NCBI RefSeq assembly: GCF_026965555.1
Contig: NZ_CP114040.1
Span: forward strand, 8,964,001-9,028,000
Length of the DNA stretch: 64,000 nucleotides
DNA from: Nannocystis punicea
GTDB taxonomy: Bacteria; Myxococcota_A; Polyangia; Nannocystales; Nannocystaceae
Reading direction: 5' to 3'
Shown here piece by piece: positions 17,511 to 26,204 of this stretch. Position 1 is the first letter of the stretch. Every line of letters begins with the position of its first letter. The notes under the pieces were generated by a model. It ran no database searches, was not told where the DNA came from, and was given only the letters and a program-made list of their open reading frames with translations. Both the position numbers and the translations under genes were made by a program.

Positions 17511-18046
17511 CGCCCGTGCGAGCAGTCGCGCGGCCCTCCGCGAGACCCTCGCTGTTCACGCCGCCCGGGGCGCTGGTCCGGGACCCCTTATAAAAACTAA
17601 AATAATCGATGTTGGCCTCGGGGCGCTCCCCCGCGACGATGCGCGCGCTCGGCACGAGACAATGCGTCCGATGAGAATGTGCGCACCCCGTCGGATCACG
17701 CATTCGGCGATTCTCTCGACGATCGGCACGAGCTCGTCGCAGGGCCCGCAATGGACGTCCCCCACGGCGCCGACGCAAATTCGCCGGTGGCATCTTCGCC
17801 CCGCGTGAATGCGCACAGTTCAATTCGAAGATGCGACGCCGAGGCGTTCCCCAGGATCGGCCGACGCGCGAGCGGGGGCGCCTTCTGCGACCCTTCATCA
17901 CGGTCGTCGAGCACGGCGCCGGGCCCCGTCTCGCGGCCGCGCGCTCGTCTCATCGTCACGCCGCAGGCCATCCCGCGCCGATCGCGCCTCCCGCGCCCGC
18001 GGACGGAGTCGTGAAGCGAACCGCGCACTGTCAGGGTGGCGCCGCG
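17511..18046. other. 535 bp spacer, no gene recognised
   Basis: It contains a short AT-rich run about 80 bp after the ADYC stop (TTATAAAAACTAAAATAATC), which could be a promoter or 3'-end element. Frames on both strands are open but not protein-like. Confidence 0.45.
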
Positions 18047-18673
18047 ATGGCCGTCGACAGGCGCCGGGCGAGCGCCTGGGCCTCCCTTCGCCTGCGCCCC
18101 GCGCTTGACAAGGCCGAGCACGCGCGCTCTCATCGACACGTGATCGGGAAAGCGCTCGTCTTCACCCTCGTCCCGCTCGTCCTCGCCTCCGCGGGCACGA
18201 TCCGCGAGAACGCGCTCCAATGGCTGCGGGTGAAGTCGAATGTCCATGGCTCGATCGTCGCGGACAATCAAAACACCGACGAATTCAGCCCGAACGTCTG
18301 GCAATATACGATCACGACGTCCTCGGAGTGCACCCTGGTCGTGACCCGGCTGGCGGGGAAGCTGTACACGCCGCGCGAGAACTGGCTGAAGAGCGAGATC
18401 ATCGTCCCGCTCGGGAAGCTGTCGCCGCGCGACACGGCGCTCGTGCCGTTCATCTTGCCGCACAATTTCCAGTACGTTCACAACACCGAGGGGTGGTGCG
18501 TCCGGATCGAGAGCCCCAGCCAGGAGATCGTCGGGCGAATGGGCGAGAGCGAATGGAACAAGTACTCCGACGAGATCTGCTTCGGCAGCAAAGACATTGC
18601 GACGCGGAGCATCCCTGCATTGCAAGATGCAGCCCGCGCCTGCGGGGCGGTCGACCTCGCGGACAATTACTGA
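18047..18673 (+). CDS. Unknown protein with one N-terminal transmembrane/signal segment
   Basis: 208 residues from ATG 18047; GTG 18011 in the same frame is an alternative start. After a basic N-terminus (about 35 residues) there is one hydrophobic helix (VIGKALVFTLVPLVLASAG), so the rest should be exported or membrane-anchored. The C-terminal part is protein-like and contains four Cys (SSECTLV, GWCVRIE, EICFGSK, ARACGAV), which could form disulfides outside the cytoplasm. I do not recognise a family. The stop is 43 bp from the convergent acyltransferase stop. Coding status is supported by amino-acid content and reduced Arg/Pro bias compared with neighbouring spacer frames. Confidence 0.6.
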   Translation: MAVDRRRASAWASLRLRPALDKAEHARSHRHVIGKALVFTLVPLVLASAGTIRENALQWLRVKSNVHGSIVADNQNTDEFSPNVWQYTITTSSECTLVVTRLAGKLYTPRENWLKSEIIVPLGKLSPRDTALVPFILPHNFQYVHNTEGWCVRIESPSQEIVGRMGESEWNKYSDEICFGSKDIATRSIPALQDAARACGAVDLADNY

Positions 18674-18716
18674 GAGCGACCGCGCCGTGAACAGCCCGCC
18701 GCCGCGCCGAGGCGTC

Positions 18717-20036
18717 CTAGACGGCCTTCAGCACGTCGCTGCACGTGATCGTCGCCCGCGCGGCCGGCATGCCCGGCCCCGCCCCGGGCTTCGCCGGGTG
18801 CCCTTCGTTCGTCGCGGACTCGCACTCGGTCAGGGTGCCTGAATGCGACGACACGCGCCCGAGGGCCGGGCCGCGGAACAGGTCGTACGATTCGCAGGCT
18901 CCGGCGCTGCAGGTCGCCGGCATCGGCCGCGTATCCGCCGCTCGGGCGGCGGCGTGCGGGACGACGTCGGGGGCTCGGCGCGGCTTCGGAAGCTCTTGGA
19001 AGGCGGAGGCCCTGCGGACCACGAGCGACTCGATCCGGCGCTCGGCGTTGGCGAACGAATACTTGTACGGCTCATTCCCGCGGAGAAAGTCGTAACGCAC
19101 GAAGCCGAGCTCGATGGCGGCGCGGATCGAGTGGGCGTGGAGCAGCATGCCCGGAGAGGCGTCCTCGGCGGCGGGATCGCGGGCGCCGAGCTGGAACATC
19201 ATCTCGCGCTTCTCGCGGTCCATCATGCAGGCGGCCCCGCCGATCGGCGTGTCGCCGCGCCAGAGGATCGGCAAGAACAAGGTATCGTTCGCCAGAGCGT
19301 CGGCCAGCTCCTCGCGCGAGCTGCTGAGGATCACCTCGAGGCGGTCGCCCTTGCGAGACGCCCATCGCTCGCGCCACATCCCCAGCAGGATCTCGATGTC
19401 ACGCTTCAGCGTCGACGCGTCGGCGTGCGTGATCCGGAGCGTCGTGCCGTCGAGCGTTCGCATCAACCGGCGCAGCCGCTGGCGAGTGTTCGCGCTCAGC
19501 TGGGCGAGGTAGCCGTCCCAACTGTCGGGCAGATCGGCGTAGGGGCAGATCGCGTTGTCGACGCCCGACGACATCACCATCGGCTCGCGGGCGATGCCGA
19601 ACCGGCGGGCCGCGAAGACGCTCAAGAGCCCGCGCATCCGCTGCGCGGACGCCCGGAGGCACTCGAGGCTCAACACCTGCCAGTCGAGCCCCAGGAGGTA
19701 CGCCGCGAACGCGTGCCCGGCTCGCTCGTCGTGGCCGGGTTCACAGATGAAGCCGGTGTAGTCGGCCGCACCGCGGCCCGCCATCATCAGCTCGGTATGG
19801 GTGTGGCCGTGGCGGTCGGTCCGGGGCCGCGGCCGGATGGGGAAGAACGCGACCGGCGCGGCGTCGGCGGTGGGGCGGGCCACGAGCACGATCCAGCCGG
19901 GGCGACGCTCGAGGCGCTTCGACATCCACGGCCACGAGAGAAAGAACTGCCCCTCTGGATCGGCCGCATACACCCGCGTCCAGTCGGCCTGGAGCTCGTG
20001 GAGCGCAGAGAGGCTACGGACGACATCGACCTGCAT
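18717..20036 (-). CDS. FemAB/CelD-like acyltransferase (GNAT fold)
   Basis: 439 residues from ATG 20036. The sequence carries the pattern of GNAT-type 'cellulose biosynthesis CelD/BcsL-like' enzymes: LSANTRQRLRRLMR in the middle, then GDTPIGGAACMMD, then SPGMLLHAHSIRAAIELG followed by YDFLRGNEPYKYSFA. These proteins transfer acyl or aminoacyl groups in envelope polysaccharide or peptidoglycan assembly and are cytosolic or membrane-associated. The last about 85 residues (after RRIESLVV) are Ala/Pro/Arg-rich and do not look like the family. They may be a disordered tail, or the true stop may have been lost. No glycan operon surrounds it. Confidence 0.82.
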   Translation of the reverse strand: MQVDVVRSLSALHELQADWTRVYAADPEGQFFLSWPWMSKRLERRPGWIVLVARPTADAAPVAFFPIRPRPRTDRHGHTHTELMMAGRGAADYTGFICEPGHDERAGHAFAAYLLGLDWQVLSLECLRASAQRMRGLLSVFAARRFGIAREPMVMSSGVDNAICPYADLPDSWDGYLAQLSANTRQRLRRLMRTLDGTTLRITHADASTLKRDIEILLGMWRERWASRKGDRLEVILSSSREELADALANDTLFLPILWRGDTPIGGAACMMDREKREMMFQLGARDPAAEDASPGMLLHAHSIRAAIELGFVRYDFLRGNEPYKYSFANAERRIESLVVRRASAFQELPKPRRAPDVVPHAAARAADTRPMPATCSAGACESYDLFRGPALGRVSSHSGTLTECESATNEGHPAKPGAGPGMPAARATITCSDVLKAV

Positions 20037-20780
20037 GCGGATTTTTGTACGCCAACCTCCAAAACGTGCCACACAGCGGGGCTGCGTGAGAGGGTGCCGC
20101 GCACACACCCGAGACGGCACGGCCTCCCGGGAGGGACCACCGATTGCCGAAGAAGCCGACCTGTGATCGCCGCGACACCGCGGCCTCGGCGACCACGCTC
20201 GACGAGGGCGGTCGGCCTGTCGAGGCGCCGCGCCCCGTGCTGCAGCGCGGTGAACGAAATCGACCGTCCTTGGCGATGCCGCCATCACCGGTGACAGGCG
20301 AACACGCTCGACGCTCGGTCTGTCGCCGCGCCGCGCCCCGGGATGTCGAACATTGTGAACCAGGAGCTCGAAGGCCCTCGATTCGCCCCCGTCCTCGCGA
20401 GTGACGGACATCGCACCGGCGGCGGGCCGCGGAGGCGCCTGGGCATGAGCGACTATTACGAATCTCCAATCATGGGTGTCTCACGACGACGCGGCCGTAT
20501 GCGCCGAGGAGATGGGCCATTACACCGAGCTGCTCCCCTGCCCCGCGGATCGACGAAGGCTCGCATGACCACCTCGACGAGGTGCCCGTGTGCGAGAAAA
20601 CCAAGCTGCAGCCGAGCGTGTTCCATGGCTGGCAGCGGGCGCTGTTCGAGCGCCCGCCGCAGGTGTTCGTCGAATCCCGCGCGACGCCGGCGGAGACCGT
20701 GACGAGCAAGCACGCGAGGACTCGGCCCGGCGTGGTGGGGATCGGGCTCGCCCGCCGGCACCCGACGCCGCGGGCCGGCC
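20037..20780. other. 740 bp spacer holding a transposase relic
   Basis: Apart from the relic at 20564-20690 no gene is recognised. ATG 20343 opens a plus-strand frame beginning MSNIVNQELEGPRF, but it degenerates into Arg-rich sequence. Confidence 0.45.
20564..20690 (+). pseudogene. Transposase orfA relic (IS3-like helix-turn-helix part)
   Basis: The frame reads HDHLDEVPVCEKTKLQPSVF then HGWQRALFERPPQVFVESR. This matches the form '...LLEKVPVSELC...LQPS-x-FY-x-WQ-x-x-LFE' at the N-terminus of many IS3-type orfA transposases. Upstream and downstream parts of the gene are missing, no orfB or terminal inverted repeats are seen, and the frame runs on into non-homologous sequence. It is a decayed insertion-sequence remnant next to the group II intron locus. 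Confidence 0.55.
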
Positions 20781-21350
20781 TCAACCGGACGTTCGCAGCG
20801 CCGCCAGCGTGAGCTGCACCCGTCGCCGCAGCGCCGCCTGGGACGGCAGCGTGTGCGCGTCGCTCAGCGCGCCGATGCAGAAGGCCGCCAGCTCGGGCGG
20901 CGGGATGTCCTCGCGCACCAGCCCCTCCTCGATCGCGTCGACCAGCAGCGCTTGCAGGAGCGAGTTCAGCTGGATAAACCCGCGCGCCACCGCCTCGGTG
21001 TGCCGCATCCGGGCCACCAGCTCCGAGCCGTGCTCGGCGTGGGCCAGCCGCGCGTAGGTCTCCAGCACGCGCTCCAGCCGCTGCCAGCGCGTGCCCTGGC
21101 GCTCGCGCGCGGCCTCCAGCTCGGCCAGGTGGCTCGCCACGTCGCGCTCGTGGAGCGCCACCAGCACCGCGTCCAGCTCGCGGAAGTACTTGTAGAGCGT
21201 CGCTCGACCGATGCCCGCGCGCTCGGCGATGGCCAGCATCGTCGTCGCCCCCAGCCCCTGCTCGGCGATCAGCGCAGCCGTCGCGTCGAGGATCGCCGCG
21301 CGCATGTCACGCCGGTGCAGCGCGATCGTGTCCGTCCAGATCTTCGGCAC
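20781..21350 (-). CDS. TetR-family regulator with start codon abutting a group II intron
   Basis: 189 residues from GTG 21350. The N-terminus PKIWTDTIALHRRDMRAAIL and the HTH (MLAIAERAGIGRATLYKYF) are intact, and the start agrees with the N-terminus I recall for this TetR subfamily (MPKLW...). The GTG is 2 nt from the inferred 3' splice site of the intron, so the intron sits in the 5' leader. AGGA in intron domain VI, 7 nt before GTG, could act as a Shine-Dalgarno in unspliced RNA. Beyond the intron is a divergent EthD gene with a palindromic operator, its probable target. The ligand is unknown. Confidence 0.88.
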   Translation of the reverse strand: MPKIWTDTIALHRRDMRAAILDATAALIAEQGLGATTMLAIAERAGIGRATLYKYFRELDAVLVALHERDVASHLAELEAARERQGTRWQRLERVLETYARLAHAEHGSELVARMRHTEAVARGFIQLNSLLQALLVDAIEEGLVREDIPPPELAAFCIGALSDAHTLPSQAALRRRVQLTLAALRTSG

Positions 21351-21424
21351 TGGTAGATCCTACCCTTCCTTCGGTCTTGCCGAGTACGGCTGTTGCCCCG
21401 GAGGAAGGGCAGGACCCCCGTTCA

Positions 21425-21456
21425 AACCGTGCATGCGGATTTCCCGCACACGGCTT
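21425..21456 (-). ncRNA. Group II intron domain V
   Basis: The minus strand reads AGCCGTGTGCGG, GAAA tetraloop, then TCCGCATGCACGGTT: a long stem with the conserved AGC catalytic triad at its base and a GAAA tetraloop. This is the most conserved part of group II ribozymes and shows the element is an intron rather than a retron or DGR. Confidence 0.88.
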
Positions 21457-21481
21457 ACCGGTGGACTTTCGGGCCGTTGCA

Positions 21482-22909
21482 TTACGCTGCCTCCGGGTAC
21501 TGCACGGTCCCCCGCAGACGATGGAGGCCGTGGTTGTGGAAGAAGTCGCGTGTCCAGACCTCGGCCTCCCCCGCGTGGAGATGTCGACCTTTGCTCTTCA
21601 CCATGAAGGCGCGGAGTCGACTCCATACGTAGGTGTCGATCTGGTTGAACTTCGCGGCGGCGTTCCCGGTGAGGAAGTAGTTGGCCCAGCCGCGCAGCAC
21701 CGGATTGATGTCGCGGATGATCACCCGCACATCTTTGACCCCGTGGCGGTTACGACCGGTCAGCTCCTTCACACGCTGTCGCACCCGCGTCAAGCTGCGC
21801 GTCGAAGGCCAGCGCTGGAGGAAGTACGCCCTGCGGCGTTCCTTCTCCCAGATCAGACCGGACATGCGCTTACGCAGGTGACAGCCGAGGAAGTCGAAGC
21901 CTTGCCGTCCCCGGCTCAGCTCGACGCGCCTCGTCTTCTCCGGATGCAGCTCGAGTCGAAGTCGACGCAGGATCTCGCGGACCCTGACCTCGGCCTCCTC
22001 GCACGCCTTCCTGGTCCTGCACAGGATCACGAAGTCATCGCAGTAGCGCACGAGCTCGCCCAGGTGGGCGTGCCGTCGCTGCCACAACTTGTCGAGGACG
22101 CCGAGGTAGATGTTCGACAGCAGCGGTGAGATGACCCCGCCCTGGGGTGTCCCCGAGAGCATCGCCGTCACCTCGCCGTCTTCCATCACGCCGGCTTCGA
22201 GCCATTGCCGCACCAGCTTGAGGACCCTTCGATCCGAGATCCGCATCTCGACGAGCTTCATCAGTCGCTCGTGATCGATGCTGCCGAAGTAGTCGCGGAT
22301 GTCGGCGTCGAGCACATGGTTTCCACCTCGCGCTCCCAACACGCGCAGTCGCTCGAGCGCCTGCGTCGCGCTGCGCTTCGGCCGGAAGCCGTACGAGCAC
22401 GGAAGGAAGTCCGCCTCGAATATCGGCTCCAGCACCAGCTTCGCCGCCATCTGCACCACTCGGTCCCGGACTGTCGGGATCCCCAGCGGCCGCTTCTTCC
22501 CGTCCGCCTTCGGGATGTACCGCCGCATGACCGCGCTCGGCCGGTACGTCCCCGCCTCGAGCTCTGCACCGATCGCTTCGAGGAAGCGATCGACGCCGAG
22601 CTCTTCCACCTCGGCCAGCGTCTGGGCATCGATGCCCGCTGACCCCCTGTTCTTCTTCACCCGCTTCCACGCCTCCTTCAGGACGTCACGCCTGAAGATG
22701 CGGTCGTACAGCGCATGGAAGCGTCTACCCGGATGCCGCTTGGCTGCGGCCCACAGTCGGCGTCGAAGTTCTCGCACTTTGTCACGCGGCCTGCGCCGCG
22801 CGGGGTTGTTGGGACCTGTCCTGCAGGCCATGCCCTCGCGCTTACCTTCTTCTCCGACACGACCACCCCAGGGGCCCTTCCCTCCGGCGGCGTTGTTCTG
22901 CGCCGCCAT
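21482..22909 (-). CDS. ltrA: Group II intron-encoded reverse transcriptase/maturase
   Basis: About 475 residues from ATG 22909 (MAAQNNAAGGKGPWGG); the frame is open further upstream into the ribozyme, so the start is uncertain. RT domains are in order: RFHALYDRIFR (RT0/1), RRYIPKADGKKRPLGIPT (RT2), DADIRDYFGSIDH (RT3), GTPQGGVISPLLSNIYL (RT4), RYCDDFVILC (RT5, YCDD at 289-292 where YADD is usual), and LELHPEKTRRV/GFDFLGCHL (RT6/7). The maturase X region follows (NPVLRGWANYFLTG). There is no HNH endonuclease domain; the protein ends at GTVQYPEAA. It should splice and mobilise the intron by retrohoming without second-strand cleavage. The Cys in YCDD is found in some active members, so activity is plausible. 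Confidence 0.92.
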   Translation of the reverse strand: MAAQNNAAGGKGPWGGRVGEEGKREGMACRTGPNNPARRRPRDKVRELRRRLWAAAKRHPGRRFHALYDRIFRRDVLKEAWKRVKKNRGSAGIDAQTLAEVEELGVDRFLEAIGAELEAGTYRPSAVMRRYIPKADGKKRPLGIPTVRDRVVQMAAKLVLEPIFEADFLPCSYGFRPKRSATQALERLRVLGARGGNHVLDADIRDYFGSIDHERLMKLVEMRISDRRVLKLVRQWLEAGVMEDGEVTAMLSGTPQGGVISPLLSNIYLGVLDKLWQRRHAHLGELVRYCDDFVILCRTRKACEEAEVRVREILRRLRLELHPEKTRRVELSRGRQGFDFLGCHLRKRMSGLIWEKERRRAYFLQRWPSTRSLTRVRQRVKELTGRNRHGVKDVRVIIRDINPVLRGWANYFLTGNAAAKFNQIDTYVWSRLRAFMVKSKGRHLHAGEAEVWTRDFFHNHGLHRLRGTVQYPEAA

Positions 22910-23442
22910 CGCCGGTACTACGACCCCCTCGGACTCCCGCTGCACAGCGCTCGACTTCGCCTTCGGCTTATACGAGCCACCTTGCCCCGACACGGACCGT
23001 GCAGACGGGCCTCTCCTGTTCCGCATCGCTCCTTGAACGCGTGCTGCGCCCCGTACCCCGGGAGGACCCATCGCGCTTTCTGTTCCGGACTCGTGCGCGG
23101 TGGACGTGGCCTTCGCCGCGAAGTGATCGGCTCGGCTCCCCCATTGTTTCTCTGACGAGGCTGCAGGCTTCACTTGATGTTGCGGCCCGCGTTCTTGCTC
23201 CCTCCGTAGAGGCTCTTGACGCCCCGCTCGGGCCACGAGGATCTCTCCTCGCGCCTGGGGCCTGCTACCGGGCGCTCCGGCGCTTACCCGGACGGGACTT
23301 TCACCCGCTGGAACGGTGCAGCATGACGCGGCCGACCCGCCCCCTCCGGGGTCCTGCTCGTCCGTGTCTTCAGGACGCACCACCGGCGCAGCATATCGCA
23401 GCCGCCGCCGGACGGTCCGGCATCTTCGTACACAGAGTGAAT

Positions 23443-23470
23443 TTGACAGTAGACACTGTGTCTTGATAAA
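23443..23470 (+). promoter_or_regulatory. EthD promoter with TetR-type operator in its spacer
   Basis: TTGACA (23443-23448) and GATAAA (23465-23470) are 16 bp apart, a plausible sigma-70-type promoter. The spacer contains AGACACTGTGTCT (23451-23463), a perfect 6-1-6 palindrome. Occupancy by the divergent TetR would block the promoter. The start would leave about a 35-nt leader before the EthD ATG, whose AGGAG is well placed. Confidence 0.6.
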
Positions 23471-23510
23471 CGATCGCCCGCGGCGCTCCGGGCCGCGAGG
23501 AGACCTCTTC

Positions 23511-23861
23511 ATGCTCACGATCATGGCGTTCCTGGCCAAGCGGCCCGACCTCACGACCGAGGCGTTCATCGACCACTACGAGAACCACCACGTGCCGCTG
23601 ATCTGCCGGCTGGTCGGACCGCCGCCGGTCTACCGCCGCAGCTACCTGCGCCGCGACCACGCGGTGCTGCCCGGCGCGGCGATCGGCTTCGACGTCGTCA
23701 CCGAGCAGAAATTCGCCGACCGCGAAGCGCTGGACGCGTGGCTGGCCGCGGTGTCCCGGCCCGAGGTGGCCGCGCAGGTGCGCGCCGACGAGGAGCGCTT
23801 CCTCGACCACCGGCACTACTTCGCCTACGTCGTCGAGGAGCACGTCACGACCGGCACCTGA
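23511..23861 (+). CDS. EthD-domain protein
   Basis: 116 residues from ATG 23511, with AGGAG upstream. MLTIMAFLAKRPDLTTEAFI and DHYENHHVPLI match the ferredoxin-like dimeric alpha/beta barrel fold of EthD proteins, and the C-terminal DHRHYFAYVVEEH is typical. EthD-type proteins accompany oxidative degradation pathways and some act as isomerases or cyclases; the substrate is unknown here. It sits alone, divergent from the tetR gene (via the intron), and is probably TetR-controlled. Confidence 0.85.
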   Translation: MLTIMAFLAKRPDLTTEAFIDHYENHHVPLICRLVGPPPVYRRSYLRRDHAVLPGAAIGFDVVTEQKFADREALDAWLAAVSRPEVAAQVRADEERFLDHRHYFAYVVEEHVTTGT

Positions 23862-23862
23862 C

Positions 23863-23939
23863 AAGGTCGACGGGGTCACGCTCGGGCTCGTCGAAGAAAT
23901 GGCGGCGCAGGGGTTTCACGTCAACATCTCGAAACTCTG
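23863..23939 (+). pseudogene. Orphan 3' coding fragment
   Basis: Immediately after the EthD stop, in another frame, the sequence reads DKVDGVTLGLVEEMAAQGFH then VNISKL and a stop. The content looks like the C-terminus of a real protein, but no start or upstream part is present. It could be a deletion remnant or a chance frame; I do not recognise the parent family. Confidence 0.3.
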
Positions 23940-24133
23940 AACGCTGCGCCTCGGCGCGCTGACGGCCGCCACGAGCCCTCGCCCGGGGCGGCCGTTCGCC
24001 GTCCGCACCCGACCTAGGGTCCGCCTCCGCGTCGCGCCCGTCATGATTCGGGGGACAGGCGAGCGTCCCCTCGAATCCACGAAGACGACGCGACGACCGA
24101 GGCCGACGCGCCGCCGCGCCGCGGGAGCCCGCG

Positions 24134-25690
24134 TCACTGCAGGCGGATCAGGCGAATGTCCTCTTCGGCGACGTTCACCCACACGATCGCGTGAATTTCT
24201 GGGAAATACTCGAGCTTGGTCTCGGTGTTGCCATTCACCACTGCGGGGTAGTCACCCGCGATCTCGGCGCGCTCGAGCGTCCACGTGTTCTCGTCGATCC
24301 ACGCCCACAGCATGCCCTCGCCGCTCGCCTCGAGGTTGGCCAGGTACTGGCCGGTCTCGGCCACGTGCGCGAGGGTCCTGCCGTCGAACCCCGACTGCGG
24401 ATCGAACTCCAACGCCATCGCCGACGGGCCGTAGGTCAGCTCGTGGCCGACGATCTCGCGGGTGTCGAGGTCGGTCACCAGCATCGAGGCCGGGCGCCCG
24501 GCGTCGTATTGCAGGGTGTGCAGGGTCTGCCCGCGTTGATCCATCGCGTTGCTGAGCGCGGCCCACCCGCCGCTCGGGTAGCCGCCCTCCCAGCGGAAAT
24601 CGGTGCCGCCGGCCAGCACCGACCAGGTCTGCGCGGCGTTGTAGTTCTGGGTGGCCGACATGTAATAGCGGCCCTCGGCGGCGTTCCACCACCCGTGCAT
24701 GTTCTCGCCGGCGTAGCCGGTCTCACCGGAGTAATTCGCCGCGGCGTCGAAGGGGAACTTCGGCAGCGACCAGGTCGCGGTCTCGACGTCGTACTCCCAG
24801 TAGCGGCGGCAACCCATGAGGATCTTGCCCGCATTGCCGAGCTCGGGCACGAACACGGTCGAGCCGTAGGTGTGGCGCGAGGTCGGGGTGCGCGACGAGA
24901 TGTCCGGGTTGTCGGGGTCGAAGAACTCGTCGCTGTACACGCCCTCGGGGTTCTCGGGGTTGTTCTCGTAGTACTCGACGGCCGGGTTGAAGTTGGTGAA
25001 GTTCGCGCTGTACGCCTCGGGCCACTTCGAGCTGTCGCTGGGCAGCCGCTCGATGCTCCACTTCATCGCCCGCAGGTCGAGCTTGTACACGCCGTCGTTC
25101 GACGAGCCGTCGTGGCCGCCGCCGACGGTGACCCAGCCGCGCTCGCTGCCCTTGCGCGTGTCCCAGGCCATGCCGACCCAGTCCGCGAGCACGCCGTGCC
25201 AGTCCTCGTTGCCGCGGTCGCTCCAGCCGGGGATCGCTGCCTTGACCTCGGCGTCGAGCGCGTCGAGCCGGGTTCCGACCACGCGCACCCAGCGATTCAG
25301 CGGCACTGTCTGCCACGAGACGCAGTTGACCCGGCCGTCGCCGTCGCGCCCCGGCGTCCACGCGTCGCCTTCGAGCACGCCGACGTCGTCGCCCATGCCC
25401 CAGGCGCTGTCGAGCTCGGCGTCGCAGTCGAAGCCCGGCGTGCCGGTGGTCCCGGTGGTCGTGTCGCCGCCGTCGGTGGTGCTCGTGGTCGGGACGCCGG
25501 TGGTGACGCTGCTCGCCGTCTCGCCGGCGCCGCCGGTCGGGTCGGTGCCCGCTGTCTCGCTGGCGCCGCCGGTCGTGTCGGTGCCCGACGTCGACGTGCT
25601 GCTGTCGGTCGCCGTGGTCGATCCGCCGCCGCCACCGCACGCAGCCACCAGGACCAAACTCCACACACCCATCCTCGTCCCTGTCGTCAT
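24134..25690 (-). CDS. Secreted kelch/beta-propeller-like lipoprotein
   Basis: 518 residues from ATG 25690, with GGAGGAG upstream. The signal peptide MTTGTRMGVWSLVLVAAC ends at a lipobox Cys, followed by a poly-Gly and Thr/Ser-rich linker (about residues 19-85) that lifts the domain off the membrane. The rest has repeated GG-x-H/W and YDV.T.TWS motifs (GWVTVGGGHDGSSNDGVYKL, RYWEYDVETATWSLPKFPF, AGENMHGWWNAAEGRYYM) compatible with a kelch or galactose-oxidase-like propeller. No enzyme motif is seen, so a surface binding role is only a guess. It is a single gene. Confidence 0.78.
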   Translation of the reverse strand: MTTGTRMGVWSLVLVAACGGGGGSTTATDSSTSTSGTDTTGGASETAGTDPTGGAGETASSVTTGVPTTSTTDGGDTTTGTTGTPGFDCDAELDSAWGMGDDVGVLEGDAWTPGRDGDGRVNCVSWQTVPLNRWVRVVGTRLDALDAEVKAAIPGWSDRGNEDWHGVLADWVGMAWDTRKGSERGWVTVGGGHDGSSNDGVYKLDLRAMKWSIERLPSDSSKWPEAYSANFTNFNPAVEYYENNPENPEGVYSDEFFDPDNPDISSRTPTSRHTYGSTVFVPELGNAGKILMGCRRYWEYDVETATWSLPKFPFDAAANYSGETGYAGENMHGWWNAAEGRYYMSATQNYNAAQTWSVLAGGTDFRWEGGYPSGGWAALSNAMDQRGQTLHTLQYDAGRPASMLVTDLDTREIVGHELTYGPSAMALEFDPQSGFDGRTLAHVAETGQYLANLEASGEGMLWAWIDENTWTLERAEIAGDYPAVVNGNTETKLEYFPEIHAIVWVNVAEEDIRLIRLQ

Positions 25691-26204
25691 GCCGGCGACT
25701 CTCCTCCAAGTGCACGCCGGTGGTGCGCGGCGTCGGCGTTGGCCTGCGCGGGGGCCTACGACCCCGCGCGTGCGCCTGCGCCAGGCTCTCGGTCGCGCGG
25801 GGCGGCGCATTCGTGGGAGTCCCGAGGGCGAAGGCGAACCCCGGTCCGAGACGCAATACGGCGCTCGTTCGTCGCTGTATTGTCGCTCGCTCGCGGACAA
25901 TCGTTCGTCGGCGATCCACGGGGGCTGGTTCGAGCATTCGTCGCGAGCGTCACCCGGCGACGACGCATCATTTCGCGCCAGGGCGAGCGAGGAGAACAAT
26001 CGAAGGAGTGCTCCGACGCTCACACTCGAGCTCGTCGAGCCGGTGGCTCCGCTCCGGCGATCCACGCACCCCGATCTCGCGCTCGCCGTGAGCGTGTCGT
26101 CGCGCCGGCAGATCGGCCGCACTCGACGGCGCGTCGCCGAAGCGACGCCGCGAAGGCTGCGGCGCGCCGTCGGCGATCCGCGGCATGAGTTGCGAGAGCT
26201 CGAG
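25691..26204. other. 510 bp spacer, nothing recognised
   Basis: GC-rich sequence between two minus-strand genes. Frames on both strands give Arg/Ser/Pro-rich translations without motifs. It must contain the promoter of the kelch-like gene at its left side. Confidence 0.45.

Larger units (their letters stand above)
21353..23380 (-). mobile_element. Group II intron, apparently complete
   Basis: On the minus strand the element begins GTGCGTCCTG at 23380 (consensus GUGYG) and ends ...GGATCTAC at 21353 (consensus AY), about 2028 nt. Domain I features such as GGGTGAAAGTCCCG follow the 5' end. An intron-encoded reverse transcriptase/maturase occupies 21482 to about 22909. A canonical domain V (21425-21456) and a domain VI with CCTGCCCTTCC/GGAAGGGTAGG arms follow. 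It is inserted directly upstream of the tetR start. Boundaries are inferred from the consensus and from the tetR start; the exact ends need an empty-site comparison. Confidence 0.85.

Noticed and set aside
21353-23380. Retron or diversity-generating retroelement
   Set aside because: The RT has a group II maturase X region and the element carries domain V and VI plus GUGCG at its 5' end; no msr/msd or template/variable repeats.
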